Shown: in pieces, positions 22,431-35,326 of the stretch
Position numbering within the stretch: position 1 is the stretch's first letter
Layout of the letters: every line of letters begins with the position of its first letter
Origin: Suillus spraguei
Taxonomy: Eukaryota > Basidiomycota > Agaricomycetes > Boletales > Suillaceae
Length of the DNA: 64,000 nt
Direction of reading: 5' to 3'
Assembly: GCA_016800925.1 (NCBI GenBank)
Contig: JABCPU010000374.1
Coordinates: forward strand, 1 to 64,000
Program-made: the position numbers and the translations under genes
Notes under the pieces: generated by a model
What the model saw: the letters and a program-made list of their open reading frames with translations, nothing else
Told to the model about the DNA's origin: nothing
Databases searched by the model: none

Positions 22431-22544
22431 AACTGTTGCCTTGCTGGTGTGGTGAACACTGAACAGAACCGAGTACGGCCTGGCTTATGTAATTCAAGTT
22501 CAAGCAGTCCTCAGGCTACATCACAGTTAACTAGTAACATTTTC
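22431..22544. promoter_or_regulatory. Compact bidirectional promoter, SPT4 / VOA1-like
   Basis: Only 114 bp separate the two divergent start codons, so both genes probably share regulatory sequence here. No specific site assigned. Confidence 0.55.
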
Positions 22545-23534
22545 ATGGCTGGACGCGCTGCCATATTGGCTCTGTTTCCCGTGGTTGGTGTACTGGGGTA
22601 CTCAGACACTGTTCCAATTGTAGCATGGTCATCTAAAAGGTTCGTGTCAGCTGTGTCAATAATTCGGTCAGAACTCACTTCGACACAGCTTGTCCGTGTT
22701 AAACAGTCTATCTCCAGATCTACGGTATGAAGATTCCGTTAGCATAGTTGGTGGAATTCTCTCGCCAGAGGATGTCTGTTCCTTTGATACTGTCCTGGTG
22801 ATAGACCAGCCAGGTGTATGTACCAGCCTTCCAATTGGCTATGATACTGACATTTTTCCGCAGCTCCGTAGTTCTGACCTTCGTGCATTACCCACTTCAT
22901 CCAGACTCTCTACCATTTTAAACACTGCACCCTCATCAAGACAGTATCCTCATGTGAAGCGTAGCGCCTCTTCCCTCCAGGACATCACAGAGTCTTTGGC
23001 AAGGCGCTGTGGTTCGACTTTGACCAATGCTAGTCCAACAGATGGCCCCTTAGACCTTGCTGAGAACTCAAAACACGTCGTATTCTTTAATATGCCAGCA
23101 ATGGAGAGTAGCCCAAAACTCCGAAAGGTGGCTATGTTGGGTCATGGTGAGTTCATACCAGGTTGAGATGCCTCAACTTTACACGTTATGTACCAGATCA
23201 ATACCTCTCCAGCGAGATCGAGAAGATTGATACAGTGTTCACGAGCCATTTAGTTTTGTACACTGGGTCACCACTTGAACACTACCGCCGTCAGTTACTT
23301 CCCCCTTCCGAGTTCGACTCAACATTTGCCCCTCACAACTCGACTCTTTCTGATGGTGGTATTTTCAAGAGATACCAACTGTTCTCAACGCCCCTTCTTG
23401 TTGCTTTACTTGTCACTTTCTTCATCATCGTGCCCATTATCATGATGGCTGTTTCAGCTCTTGCCAGCCTCCAGTCATCTGTGCGCTTGGACGCACCAAA
23501 GGGGTACCATGCTCAGGAAAAGAAGACTCAGTAG
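22545..23534 (+). CDS. V-ATPase assembly protein, VOA1/BIG1-like
   Basis: Three exons (22545-22639, 22689-23146, 23197-23534), about 295 residues. It has an N-terminal signal segment (AAILALFPVVGVLGYSDTVP), a lumenal domain beginning VPIVAWSSK, and a C-terminal membrane helix (LLVALLVTFFIIVPIIMMAV) followed by the short tail SVRLDAPKGYHAQEKKTQ. This layout matches ER proteins of the Voa1/Big1/Atp6ap1 family, which help assemble the V-ATPase Vo sector; Big1 is also linked to cell-wall glucan. The lumenal part is poorly conserved, so the exact orthologue is not settled. Confidence 0.8.
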
Positions 23535-23748
23535 ATTCCACAGAATTTGTACATTCATGTTATCGAGTTTCTCCTTCATATTAATAAACATGGTCAGGCA
23601 AACAAGAGGCGATGTAGGCAGTAAGGATACAAAATAGTGCGGACCCGGTACATGTAACAGCTGTAAGGTAGTTACCAAAAAAGCAAGATAGCGACAGATC
23701 TACTTGTTATAAATTGGAAAAAGATGAGCGAGGGACTGAGGCCAAGCC

Positions 23749-26700
23749 TCAGTTGATATCTTCCTGTCTGAGAGAATGACGCATGACCTCAAGCGCAGCA
23801 AGATGGAAAGGTAGTAAAGGGTATCCTTGGAAGCCTAGCATCGCGCCTGCAAGAACAGACAACTCGTAAAAATTGAGTGTGATATCCTTGCGCATGGTAT
23901 CATCTGAAATTGAGAGGGAAGAACCAGGAGTATGAAGCGCATGGAGATGGTGTATATAGATAGATGATTGGGTAGAAGCCGTGCGTGTGGACGGAGACCG
24001 AACGAGGATGGATGTAGATATTGGTAGGATGGTTGATGTATCAGACGTCGTATTGCCGTCATTGTCCGGGATGAATGGCAATTCTACCTGTTCCTGACAA
24101 GAACGCGAAGCAAGGGGAATACGTGTAGAAGGGTATATGGTGTAGGCAGGGGCAGCCGTGTCCACGTAAATAGATTTGGAATCCTTCGCAGGTGCCCGTC
24201 TGGATGATGCCAAGCCTGAAGTTTCATCAAAGTGTGGTACGATAGGCCAGCACAAGTTCTGCTCCACGGAAAGCAAGCTGACATGGAAAGGTGGTAAATC
24301 GCTGCACAAGGGGACGGCAGCAGCTAGGTGAACGTTCCATCCTATAGAACAATAAACAAGGGCAATATAAGAATCACTCGGTAGTACCAACCTTCTAATT
24401 CACCGACAGACATAGACCCTAGTTTCGCAATAACAATCCGCCACTCAACATTTGCTCTCTTCGCGAATTGCAACGTAAAATTCCAGACTTGCACCACTGC
24501 CGATGTCTCCATTTCATCCTGTATCAGCCACGTCCCGAGATCATAAGTTTCCCCACGCTGGTCAACACACGCAGCAAATAACCATTTTCCACAGGTAGAA
24601 AATCGGTAACCAACGTGAAGGAGCGTATGCCGATCCATGACGTCAAGGGACCGAGCTGGAGTTGTATGTGCGAAGTGGACAGTACTCGAGGGGCGGGCTA
24701 GAACAAAGGGCTGTTCCTGGAAATATGCAACTGTTTCGCTCTTGTCTGAAAATCCTCTGGACATGGAACGCTCGACAGGTTTAAGCATGCGTCGGTAGGT
24801 GGCGTAACAGAGGGCATCGATCTCCGAGTCTTCACCGGACGGGCTCTCCGAGGAGGAAATTAGGTGCTCAGGGACAAACTGAAAGAGAATGGGAGCTTCG
24901 GAGCGCTTGGCTTGCGTCTGTTTGATAAAACTAAAGATTTCGCGCAAGAGTGGTGAAGTAAGCCCAATCGCAGGGTCAGGGATGGCTATGTAGAAGACAA
25001 GGTCATTACTTGACTCCAAGCATTGCAGAAAGGTCCCTGTTTTAAGCGTTATATCTTGAACGAATTAATAATCAAGAAATAACATACTTATGGACTTTCT
25101 CAGATTCTCCAGTCTCAGAGGTATGACTCCGTCCGCTGAGCACATCGTACTGCTCCCAGGAGTAAAAGAACCAAGTTGCTTGGCCTGCCCAAGATAAAAT
25201 TGGTTACATGAAAACGAGGGAAAGATCATCGATAGCGGACTCACACTATATCCCGCAGACATCTTGTTTAACCAGATCTCAGCCTGATGTTGCTTTTCCA
25301 GGCCACCCTCTTCAAGGAACACAAAAGCGATGACGTTCCTTTTGCCACCGTGAGGCATGAGGCCTAGCTTCTCCCAGAAGCGTAATGCTGACGGTAATAC
25401 TTGCACAACACAACCCGACTTGCCTACCGAAAACATGGGCGGGTCTAGTCTTTGAATATGAACATTTTCCACTGCCGGTACACTGTCTATATTGACATGA
25501 TTGAGTGACAAATATGATATAATCATCAGAAACTTACTAGATGAAAACATGGTCATTAGTTCTACTGGCCCGTCAAGGACATCCACACGCTTCAGAATGT
25601 TCGCTAGTTCTTGGATGTCGCTGGGCCAAACCTGTCCATCCTCTGTGGTACACCGGCAACCCCAAGCGCGAGCCCAAACAGAATTTTCAACCACTTCCCT
25701 AGCGAGCACTGCGCCTGCCGCTGCCACCTCCTGGTTCATTTTCTCCAATGATGCAGCAGGAGAGACTGGTGTGTGCGCAGCCACAGGTGGTGGAAGCACC
25801 AGGCTCATGGGCGCAACTGCCGATCCTGGCGGGCGAAGAGGTTGGCAGAGTGGAAGGAGGACCGCGTGGTGGAACTGTGTGTGGAGAAGCATGGGACCTA
25901 AAGGGAGGTATGATGGGGGTGGGGTGGTCGAGTGCTCACGCTCGTCGTCCATATCTGCGTCGTCTTCAGAAACTGCCTCCGACTTTTCGTCGTCCTCTAG
26001 GGGAAGAATTGTTTCTTCGTGGACGCTGTCATCATATGAAGACAGGAGGAATTGCCGGCATCGCGCTCTTCCATGATCGAGCGACTTGGACTTGCGCTTG
26101 ACGCCGATAAGCTGACGTACGACGCTGATGCGCGGGTCTGTTGCTGCTCTGTACCGCGCACGCAGATCAGCAGGAGGTGCTGTGGTTCTGTGGTTCTGTG
26201 AGCGTAAAGCGGGCAAGGGTGAGGTGCGGTCCTTTTCGTCTGGCGGACTGGGGAGAGCAAACTTCCCAGCGGAAGAGTACTTCGCATCTGCAAGACTATG
26301 AGAGGGAGCGAAAGCGATGGGGTCGAAGGTGCGAGCGAACTGGGAGGGCGAATGTGTAACATTCACATGAGGTGTGGAAGGTGTTGAGTGTGTAGCAGTC
26401 GGAGAGGGGAGGGCGGGTGCGGGTGCTGGAGTAAAGGTCGGGGCATCTGGAGAGAGCCGGGTGCCTACTGCAGGTGTAAAGGATACACCAACATCTGCAA
26501 CACCAAATATGCTTGGTGAAAGCGCAAGTAGTGCTGGCGCAGAATCAGATGGACGCGAGGGACGATCAAAGAAGCTGAAGTCATCATCAGTGAACGTGAA
26601 AGTATCGTAGTCTGCAAAGTCTACATCAAGACGACGCTGACCAGCAGGATCCATATCATAATCCATGAAGTCAGACGTGGGCTGCGACCAGGTGGAGTCC

Positions 26701-28421
26701 ATCGTGTTGAATGGGTCAAATGAAGTGGGGGCAGGCGCAAGGTTTGTCTGCGGTAGCGGTGTTGGGGGTTCAGACACAGAAGGGGGTCCGGGAGGAGCGG
26801 GAGGATCAATTGCAGTTACAGGAGAAGGATAGTAGACACTTGGATGAATATGAGATTGTTCAGTGGGTACTGGAGGAGGTGGATGCAGTGGAAGATTTGT
26901 GTCGGGTACTGGGGTGGGGACAGTGGAGACTACAGCAACTGGTGTAACTACCTGTGGCGAGGCAGATACCGATGCTATCGCTTCGCGCTCCCTGCGAATT
27001 CGCTCTCGTTCCCGGTCTCGCTCACGCACGACAGACTCAACATAGCCGCCTATTTCTGATGCGACGTTCTGCAGGCTGGTAGTGTGCGAAAGGGTCAACG
27101 AGCGGAGAGCTCTAAGGGGAGATGGAGAAGCTGTAGCGGGACGACGTGTTAGCGGGTGGTTCGTTAATACCCTGAGAGGTGTGCTCGGCGTGTCTACATG
27201 GGGTGTCCCGACATTGATTGATGGTGGAGGCGGTGGAGGTGGGGAAGGCTGAAGCTGCGCAGGTAGTTCTGGAATATATGACAGTGGCTTGCGTGATGAT
27301 GAATTTGAAACCAGACATAGGGTTGTGGGCCATATTATTGGTGCGCCCTTGTCCTCGCCCTGCTTATTTTGCACCGCAAGCCATGCGATGATATATTGGG
27401 GGTCTTTAGGGCGCGGGAGGGGATGCGGTGCAAGAGAGCGGGTAAAGTGAGTTGTAAGGGAGGCAGTAGGACCCGAGTAATTGGCGAGGAGGAAGGCAGG
27501 TGCGCCAGTAGGAAGAAGGATGAGAGGTGTACCAGGTGGGAGAGGGAGGAGTGCGAGAAGGGGGACGTGTGGGAAGGGCCGAAAAATAGAGTGAACCTCG
27601 AGTCGATTGGAAGCAAGGTGCAGATCGAGGTGGCAGTAGACGAGCGGGCTGGATAAGACTTCTGTTAGTGTCAAAAATGATGGATGGCAAGGACAAGATT
27701 TATACCGCAATTGCGCATGATGATCCCAGTCTGCGCCCCACTCGTTGGATATTGCATTGGGTACGAGCAAGAAGCCATTTCGGAAGCGAAGAACGGAAGT
27801 CAATGATGCATTAACAATGTAATCTATGAGACGTGTCCGGACAGCATCAATAAATCGTGCGTATATTTGTCGAAGTGGCTTCCGTGGAAGGAGGCGGATA
27901 GTAGATATGAATGGAGGATCGGTGCACAATGTACATGGAGTACGACTGTCTGAACATGCCAGACTGCATGGATAGAGCTCGTGCGGTTTGAAGGACGACG
28001 TTTCTGATACTGCCACAGTACGTTAGCGGGGTTGGTGACGGCCATGACAATTGTATGCAGACTCACTTATCAGATCATCGAATCTGAGCTCTTTCAGAAC
28101 AGAAAGAGAGCTATCGACTTGCTCGTCAGATGCCACAATGAATGCATGAAAGGTTGACACATCCCGATCGATGTGAACATAGGGAAGGATTGAGTTTTGA
28201 AAGGTAGAAGCCTGGTATCGTGAAACGAGCTGTCTCCGTGCAGACTCCAGCACTTCGTAGGGAGGCGCTGTTCCAGAGAGTGAGTATGTCCCGTAGAGAA
28301 TGCATGGATTTGCAGGGAGTGGGAGCACAGATGAGAGTAGCTTGTCTGATGCGGTGAGCGTCGGAGGAATTTGAGTAAAGGCACTTGGTAAGGGCGCTGT
28401 TATCTCAGGTCTGTGGGCCAT
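23749..28421 (-). CDS. MED13: Mediator complex subunit 13
   Basis: Six exons (28067-28421, 25538-28009, 25245-25486, 25088-25184, 24392-25036, 23749-24341), about 1,460 residues. Med13 is the largest subunit of the Mediator CDK8 kinase module and links it to core Mediator in the nucleus. The N-terminal domain begins with MAHRPEITAPLP. A long low-complexity Pro/Ser region is interrupted by the acidic FADYDTFTFTDDDFSFFD block. The C-terminal domain contains RHTLLHVGYRFSTCGKWLFA, DLGTWLIQDEMETSAV and WRIVIAKLGSMSVGELEG. Two introns (51 and 60 nt) are multiples of three without stops, so the frame runs through them; GT-AG borders and poor conservation mark them as introns. Confidence 0.93.
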
Positions 28422-28955
28422 ATAGGCTCATTGGCGTCTACAACGTCAAGGAGCAGGTTGGAGGTCGTCGAAAGTGATGGACAGCAATAGGTTAAGCGGT
28501 CTGCATGATTCTTTGATCCGTGGTACCCACCACAAACGGACTCACTAGACCAAAATTCTTAAAGTGAATCACTGAAAAATCGATTCACATTACACTCGAT
28601 TCTATTGAGATATCGATATCGCTGTCTACAAAAATGAGCAGCATTGATCGTATGGACGACAAGTATTGAAAAGTTATTATTCATGCTTTTTGAGATATAC
28701 AATATAACTTCTCGCAATGACCACAGTAACGATGACCACAAGCCCAGGTCGACAGCAGTTTGCGATGGATACGCTGTCATTGTCGTCGACGACATTGAGA
28801 ACGTTGACCTGAGCACCGGTAAGACGTCACTGGTGTTATTCAAGGTTTATTATGTAATCGTCGACTACCTTTGAAACCCTTCTTCGCTCAGCGACCTTGT
28901 CATTGTGCTCAGCGTCTTCCTCGCCGTCTTCCTCGTCGCCCCCATAGCTCTTAAA
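28422..28955. promoter_or_regulatory. Upstream region between MED13 and DUF2433 gene
   Basis: Divergent pair with a 534-bp gap that must contain both promoters. Short open frames on both strands (28559-28874) overlap each other and show no features. The 'cgatatcgatatc' stretch near 28610 is a short palindromic run of no known meaning. Confidence 0.5.
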
Positions 28956-31194
28956 ATGAACCCATCATCCCGCCCAGCATCTTCCTCGACACGTCCTGCA
29001 GTATCACCAAATCCTAGACCTCAAGTGAATACCCACACAAAAGTCCTAGACACTACACACGGCCGCATCCTCTGCATCGCAGACATCCGTGGTCGCCTTT
29101 CTGGCCTAAACGATCTCGCGCGTGAGGCTAATGCCAAAGCTATCATTCATACCGGTGACTTTGGTTTTTTTGGTGAGCATAAGCATCTACCAATAACTTT
29201 TTTCGCGCTTGACGCGTTTATTATATGTAGAAAGTAACAGTTTGGACCGCATAAATGACCGCACACTGCGTCATTTGACCATGTATTCGCCACTGATACC
29301 ATCTACGCAACGTACCCACTTCCTCGCACCTGACAACACCTCTCAAGCAATCCGCGCCACCGTCGACATTTCTCTCCTTTCTGAATTCCCTCTTCTTCTC
29401 TCAGGTCAACTCAAGCTTTCTGTTCCTGTATATACTGTTTGGGGTGCTTGCGAGGACGTTGTCATTCTCGAGAAATTCCGTGCTGGCATTTACAGCATCG
29501 ACAACCTTCACGTCCTCGATGAAGCGACCACTCATTGTCTTGACGTCGGAGGCGTCAAGCTGAGACTTCTTGGTCTGGGTGGTGCACTCGTTTCCCACAA
29601 AATTTTTGATAATGGTGATGGCAGTGCAACAATCGCTGGTGGTCAAGGTACCATGTGGACAACCGCGCTCCAGATCGGTGAGCTCGTCGATACTGCCCAG
29701 CGTGTATTCGATCCCACCGAGACCCGACTCCTTGTTACCCATGCAAGCCCTGGACGCGAGGGCATAATGGCTCAACTTGCACTCGTTCTCAAGGCCGATC
29801 TCTCTATCAGTGCGGGGCTTCACTTCCGTTATGCCTCCAGTTATAATGAGTTTAGCGTGCAAAGTGACCTAGAAGGTTTCCGTCACAAGCTCATTGCTGG
29901 AAAGGAAGCCTTTGATAAAGTTTGGGATAGTGTGAAGCAGCAGGTAGACACCGTCATCGATGAGCATCAGCGAGTCCTGCTTGACAAGGCCCTGAGTGTC
30001 ATTGAGAGGTTACCAAGTATACAGGGTCCGGAAGAGCCTTCTTGGAAGAATTGTTGGAATTGGAACCTATGTGACGCTGCATTTGGTTCACTTGTGTTGG
30101 ATATCAAGGATGGCAGAATCAGTGCCGAGTTGAAGAGTCAGGGTAAGTCATTAACTTCCCAGCTGATGGCCTTCACTAAACGTTTTATAGGTTTCAACTA
30201 TGCGTACCGTCGAACTGCAACGCCTAGTAATGTTGCGCCAACACCCAATTCAACGACGTCCTCATTACCGAATGCTACTTCGAACCCACCTACCAAGGGT
30301 TCAACGCCCATTCAGGCTGAAAAACCACTCTCGCCACATCCAAAAGAAGTCAAGTCTCCCCTGGTCCCTGCAGCATCTGGCAAAGAGACATCTCCATCCA
30401 CGCCTGCACCCAAATCTAACGGGAGTGGAACACCTGCACCACCATCAGACAAGGCTGAAAAAGAGAAGCAGAAACGGAAAGATAAAAAAGAACGCAGGGA
30501 CCGTGAGCGTACGGAAGCGAAGGAGAAGGAGGTTTCTACATCCGAAGAGAAGGCCGATCCTGCTCCAGTTCCAGTGTCTACCTCTTCTCCAACTCCAACT
30601 CCAGCATCTGCACCCGCCTCTGTATCTGCACCAGATCTTAAATCAGGCAAAGTAACACCTGAAGTACCCATCGCTGATGTACGTGAAGGGATGAAGTCCC
30701 CAACAACGGACAGTACCGGTGCGAGGACACCGACAAGCAAGCGGTCACCCAGACATCCTTGGACTTTATTTGTCAAGCTCCCTCAACAGTCAACGGAAGC
30801 AGATATCAGGACATTCTTTGGCGGTGAGGCAGCAGGAGTAACAAAGGTGACGTTCCTAGCGAACAAAGGGTCTCCGCATCAACGTGCTAGACCCTTTGTT
30901 TATGTAGAGTTCGGTGATGATGAGACGATGAAGGCAGGATTGGACAAGAATGATAAAGTAAGTCGCCCAAATATCGTTCATTTCAGTGACTGATTTCCGA
31001 TCTAGAAAATGGGCGAGGGTACGGTTAGCGTGCAGATAGCGACAGACCGCGAAGAACGCGCTGATAGAGGGGTTCGTGGTGGTCCTAGAGGACGTGGACG
31101 TGGATTTGCTGCACGGGGATTTGCCGCAGCCGGGCTTACCCGCGGTAGCACGCCTCGCACGAACGGCGAGGCACGCGAGAGTGCTGCTGCATGA
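28956..31194 (+). CDS. DUF2433 phosphoesterase-like protein with RRM-like end
   Basis: Four exons (28956-29172, 29231-30142, 30191-30957, 31006-31194), about 695 residues. The N-terminal half resembles a metallophosphoesterase: [23 protein letters not shown] across intron 1, [10 protein letters not shown] in place of the usual G-N-H-D/E, and [13 protein letters not shown] assign it to the fungal DUF2433 family. A Pro/Ser- and charge-rich linker ([17 protein letters not shown]) leads to an RRM-like fold ([22 protein letters not shown] ... RPFVYVEF) and an RGG-rich tail ([16 protein letters not shown]). The combination suggests RNA association. GAC replaces GNH at one metal-binding motif, so catalysis is doubtful. 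Intron 2 is 48 nt and in frame. Confidence 0.82.
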
Positions 31195-31546
31195 TTGGCT
31201 CACGGAGTGATTTGATACGACCCTTTGACGACATCATAGGTTTCCACTTTTCCATGATTTTCAATGCCATGTCGTATCCGTCTTTTTTTTTATAAGTTTT
31301 TCACGGCATGCAGTTCTTCATATAATCGTTGAGGGTACGGTATATTTTTTGTTGCACTCGTCCAATCATGTTCCTTTATGCACATTAATATTGTGTGATT
31401 CTGCCATTGACATGTCGGCGGCTGCATTATGGCTGAACTTAAGTATAGGAGTTATTACAAAAAATCAGGCGACCCATGTGATTACTCGGTTCGTGCGGCT
31501 AAATCGTGCGCACGCTTACCTTCTAACTGTGTCCTTCGCTTTCGCC
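31195..31546. promoter_or_regulatory. Intergenic, DUF2433 end to ACAD start
   Basis: Tandem genes with a 352-bp gap. It contains the upstream gene's 3' UTR (T-rich run near 31283) and the dehydrogenase promoter. No gene seen. Confidence 0.5.
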
Positions 31547-33228
31547 ATGTTCCGCGCTGCATCACTATCACTGCGAGCTATCAAGCATCGTCCAAAGACC
31601 TTTGTCGAGCCAGCCAGGTACGTGGTCTTCTAGGGGCCATACAACTTTACAAGTCGTCGTAATCCCTTACCTAGAATGTTCTCTGTGTCTGGAATGCGTA
31701 CAGAGGGACTCCAACTGAACTCGCTGGACACGTTCACGGAAGAGGAGAACATGTTTCGCGATTCGGGTATGTTGATTTTCGTATTTACTTGCGTTAACGC
31801 CACCGACAACATATGCATATGTTTAGTCAAGCGCTTCGCGGTAGACATCGTTGGTCCCAAGGTCCGCGAAATGGACGAGAAAGAATCTATGGACCCGACT
31901 ATCATTCAGGGCCTCTTCGAGCAAGGAGTCAGCATCCAAGTAGTTCTTTTTCCTATGCGTACTGACACACCACTGTGTAGTTGATGGGCATAGAGACAAG
32001 TGCCGAGCATGGAGGTGCAGAGGCTTCCTTTGTGTCAGCAATTATTGCAATTGAGGAGCTCGCGAAGATCGACCCCTCCGTATCTGTCATGTGTGACGTG
32101 CATAACACCCTGGTGAACACCATTGTGCGCAAGTTCGGCACGAAGGAGCAGCAAGACAAGTGGTTGCCTTTACTTTCAGAATCAAAGGTGAGTTGAACAG
32201 GAGCTTTTTTGCATGTGTGCTCACATGTGCGTATAGCTTGGTTCATTTTGCTTGTCCGAGCCTGTGTCAGGTTCAGATGCTTTCGCGCTGCAGACAAGGG
32301 CAAAGAAGGATGGAGACCATTGGGTGATTAACGGGTCCAAAATGTGGATCACTAATTCTTATGAGGCCGAAATCTTCCTTATCTTTGCGAATGTGAATTC
32401 TACTTGTTATTGCTCTACGTTATAGGCTGAAAGGACCCCTAGGTCGATCTGAGCAAGGGCTACAAGGGTATTACTTGCTTTATTGCAACGAAAGACATGG
32501 GCATACAAATAGCCAAGAAGGAAGAGAAGCTTGGAATTAGAGCGTCATCGACGTGCACACTTAATTTTGACGATCTCCGAATACCAGCTGAGAACGTCAT
32601 AGGCGGTGAGGGCAAGGGCTACAAGGTCAGTGACTTGATTCATGCGAAGAAATTTAGCTAAATTTTCTAATCACAGCTTGCAATCGAAATTCTGAACGAG
32701 GGTAGGTAATATTCATTGTCGACACTATGAAAGCTCACTTTCGCAGGTCGCATCGGCATCGCTGCCCAAATGTTGGGCCTCGCTCAAGGTGCATTTGACA
32801 AAGCTGTTCCTTATACCTACCAACGGACTCAGTTTGGTCAGCCAATTGGAACCTTCCAGGGCATGCAGTTCCAAATTGCAGAGGCTGCAGTTGAACTCGA
32901 AACTGCACGTCTGCTTACATATAACGCAGCACGGCGGAAGGAGGAAGGTCGGAGCTTCACGAAGGAGGCAGCAATGGCCAAGTACTGGGCTAGTCAGGTG
33001 GCTCAACATGTGAGTGGGTCAACTATCGAGTGGTGCGGAGGTGTCGGGTTCACACGGGAAACGGGCATTGAGAAATTCTGGCGGGACTCGAAGATCGTGA
33101 GTGACGTTCTAATTGATTGGATCATAGTGTTCAGCTGGTATGCATTACAGGGTGCAATATACGAGGGGACGTCAAATATCCAATTGCAAACGATCGCGAA
33201 GTTCATCCAACAAGAGTACTCTCGATGA
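31547..33228 (+). CDS. Short/branched-chain acyl-CoA dehydrogenase, mitochondrial
   Basis: About nine exons, about 420 residues. It starts [17 protein letters not shown], a mitochondrial presequence. ACAD domains follow in order: N-terminal helices ([17 protein letters not shown]), FAD/substrate segments ([29 protein letters not shown]), [22 protein letters not shown], then the C-terminal helical domain ([55 protein letters not shown]). The catalytic base is the Glu in [14 protein letters not shown], as in short-chain and short/branched-chain enzymes. It oxidises acyl-CoA to 2-enoyl-CoA and passes electrons to ETF. A 25-nt exon (32677-32701) encodes LAIEILNEG. It is convergent with HEM25, stops 56 bp apart. 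Confidence 0.93.
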
Positions 33229-33284
33229 TTGTGTATATTCGCGCTCTTAAGTTGTATCAATAGACAATGTTGTCAAATAGTTCA

Positions 33285-34599
33285 TCACGTTTGCATGAAG
33301 AGCAGCATTCCTTCAAATACAGCCCAGCCAATTGCCGAGCTGAGGATTTTCCTAGACATACGGAGAGATGTGCCATCGAAAAAACCGGCTGCACCACGTT
33401 GCTGTGAATTCGGTGATGAGAATATAACTCAAACTCATAAAAAAAGGGGGGACCAGCCTTGAAAATCCTCATAACAGTTGTAGTAAAGCCACGGTATCTG
33501 TCTTCCGAACGAACTTGCATTTTCGTCTGAGCAAGCCATCAGATATTTTGGAGAAGAGACAGCCTGGAGAAATGACCTTTATGACGTCAAATGGGTGTGT
33601 TGCCATTGTGGCAATGGCACCTGCAGACGCTGCTGAGAAACTGTGTATGCCTGCTGCGTACGCTGTTGGGATGAAGTATGCTGGAACACATGAGCCGAAT
33701 TCTTGCATCACCAGAAACAAGCTCACTTGTCTCGCGTTTTATACTCTCGTATATGACAACGAATAGACCGGCATATGGCGCATCCCGCAGTGACGATGCA
33801 ATAAATCCGCGCATAAGTTCAGACGGTCCCATACGGGTGATGGAAAGAAGCGAGCCTGATAAACTACGGTATGCATGCAACTCACTCTGCGCAATGCTAG
33901 GATATCAAAATCACAGTGGTTTACGCGATCGCACGAACCTCAAAACGCGCTTTTAAGATAGAAAATGGGTTGAGAATCAATCCGACTCCGACTCGAGCGG
34001 TCGCGCCTGCAATGAGGTTGCCCTGACTAGACAACTTCGGAAGAACAGTTTTAGAGCTGTCGTGGCTGTGCCGCTGGTGCGCGGAAAAATTGGGCGACTT
34101 TGCCATGATGGAGCGTAGGTAAGTCAGGCTTGTAAAGTAGAGGGCCACTCCTGGAACATTGCTTGTGTAGAGACAGGTCATCGACGAGAAAGATACAAAT
34201 ACGGTGGGACGCACCGAACTAGCGTGGCACTTGTACCTGTCCATAACCCTTTTATGCCCTCATTCCGGAGAATGTCCTTGGTTGTACGGTATATGATAGT
34301 TGTATTGCTTCAAAAACATGAGTTATTGAGCAGTGCGATCGCACGTGAAGCCTACCGTGCATTTGAAGCAGTATCTCCTTGTTGAATCCTGGTCTTCAGG
34401 AGGTCGACTGCGCCGAGTTGAATGAAATCGGATACCAAGAGCTTTCACAAGTCACTTACGAGGTTGTAACAAGATGGCTCCTGCGAACCCAGAGAAGGCT
34501 CCTGAAAAGCCGGGAGACGTCAGAACAAGCTATGCCATGAGAGGCCCATCAGCTGCTCTGACCTGAGAGCAAATGCTGACCAACTGCAGCATTTTTCAT
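33285..34599 (-). CDS. HEM25: Mitochondrial glycine carrier Hem25 (SLC25A38)
   Basis: A mitochondrial carrier built of three repeats, read from about eight short exons. Repeat 1: HLLSGAFSGFAGAILLQPLDLLKTR (exons 1-3), then GLWTGTSATLVR. Repeat 2: NLIAGATARVGVGLILNPFSILKARFE, then MRGFIASSLRDAPYAGLFVVIYE. Repeat 3: SFSAASAGAIATMATHPFDVIKTKMQVR, ending GAAGFFDGTSLRMSRK and SSAIGWAVFEGMLLFMQT. The degenerate second signature (PFSILKAR) and overall pattern match yeast Hem25, which imports glycine into the matrix for 5-aminolevulinate and heme synthesis. The start is ATG at 34599, spliced to exon 2 to read LLSGAFSGF. The last intron appears to be GC-AG (33402-33457). Confidence 0.9.
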
Positions 34600-34994
34600 A
34601 AATGGAGTGAATGTGTCGATGACAAGTCAGACGAATTTCTGTACGTGATACCATACTTCGTCAGGAACCTGGTTTACCAGGTTACGGCCATTTCCGTGTG
34701 ACAATGCCGCCTTACTTCTCCAGATCTTGAACCAGTGGCAAATGTCTCTGGGCATGCCACTCGATCAATTCGCAGGGATGAAGACGATACATCATCCAGT
34801 GAGGATAGTGATGAAGATTAAGCCCATTCCTTGCATTACGTTCTATCGTTGTACAACTTATGCCCTACGAATACGTATATACCCTAAAGTTGCCAGACCA
34901 GTTCTGATGTCCTTTAGAACATTGTTTGTACATATTGTTACGAAACCCTGGGAGCTGTCCTCATCTTTCACCAATCTTTCACTATAATATATGC
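34600..34994. other. HEM25 upstream region with exon-like remnant
   Basis: Contains the HEM25 promoter. On the plus strand, after an acceptor-like ctccag at about 34720, a frame reads to an acidic tail ending SSSEDSDED and TAA at about 34821, which looks like the last exon of a gene. I cannot find its upstream exons. It may be a remnant. Confidence 0.35.
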
Positions 34995-35206
34995 TCTTTG
35001 CGATTCTCTTACGTCGTGTAGATCAGAGTGAAAATGATTCATGAGATGATACTTCGATAGGAGCGAGTTAAATACAGGATGAGATACTAACTATTGCTGA
35101 GTGCGGGATGAGATGAAATGATGTTTTGAGGTTTTTGGGCGAAAGCGCGCAGCGCTGACCGGCCCCCAGGTACGAGTCCTAGCCCAAGAAGAGGTGAGCT
35201 GCGATT
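34995..35206 (-). repeat. DIRS split repeat B2 (outer 3' end)
   Basis: 212 bp, same as 35475-35686 by eye, from TCTTTGCGATTC to GAGCTGCGATT (plus strand). It forms the 3' end of the element in its own orientation. Confidence 0.95.
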
Positions 35207-35326
35207 GGGCGGGAGGGCCACCTCGCTGTGTATAGGATACTTGTGACTTCGGGGCCCCAGAGGGGAGATAGAAGGGTGAGAGCGAGGTGTTGAATCGAAT
35301 CTCGATCACAGGGAGTGGAGGGTGGG

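Noticed and set aside
23310..23340. tRNA B-box-like GAGTTCGACTC
   Set aside because: Lies within the VOA1-like coding exon and has no cloverleaf around it.
24342..28421. MED13 frames read without introns
   Set aside because: GT-AG borders, in-frame intron lengths of 51 and 60 nt, and non-conserved translated segments show that these stretches are introns.
12000..34600. A functional gene cluster (secondary metabolism or defence)
   Set aside because: The genes are unrelated housekeeping functions with no synthase, transporter or regulator combination typical of a cluster.
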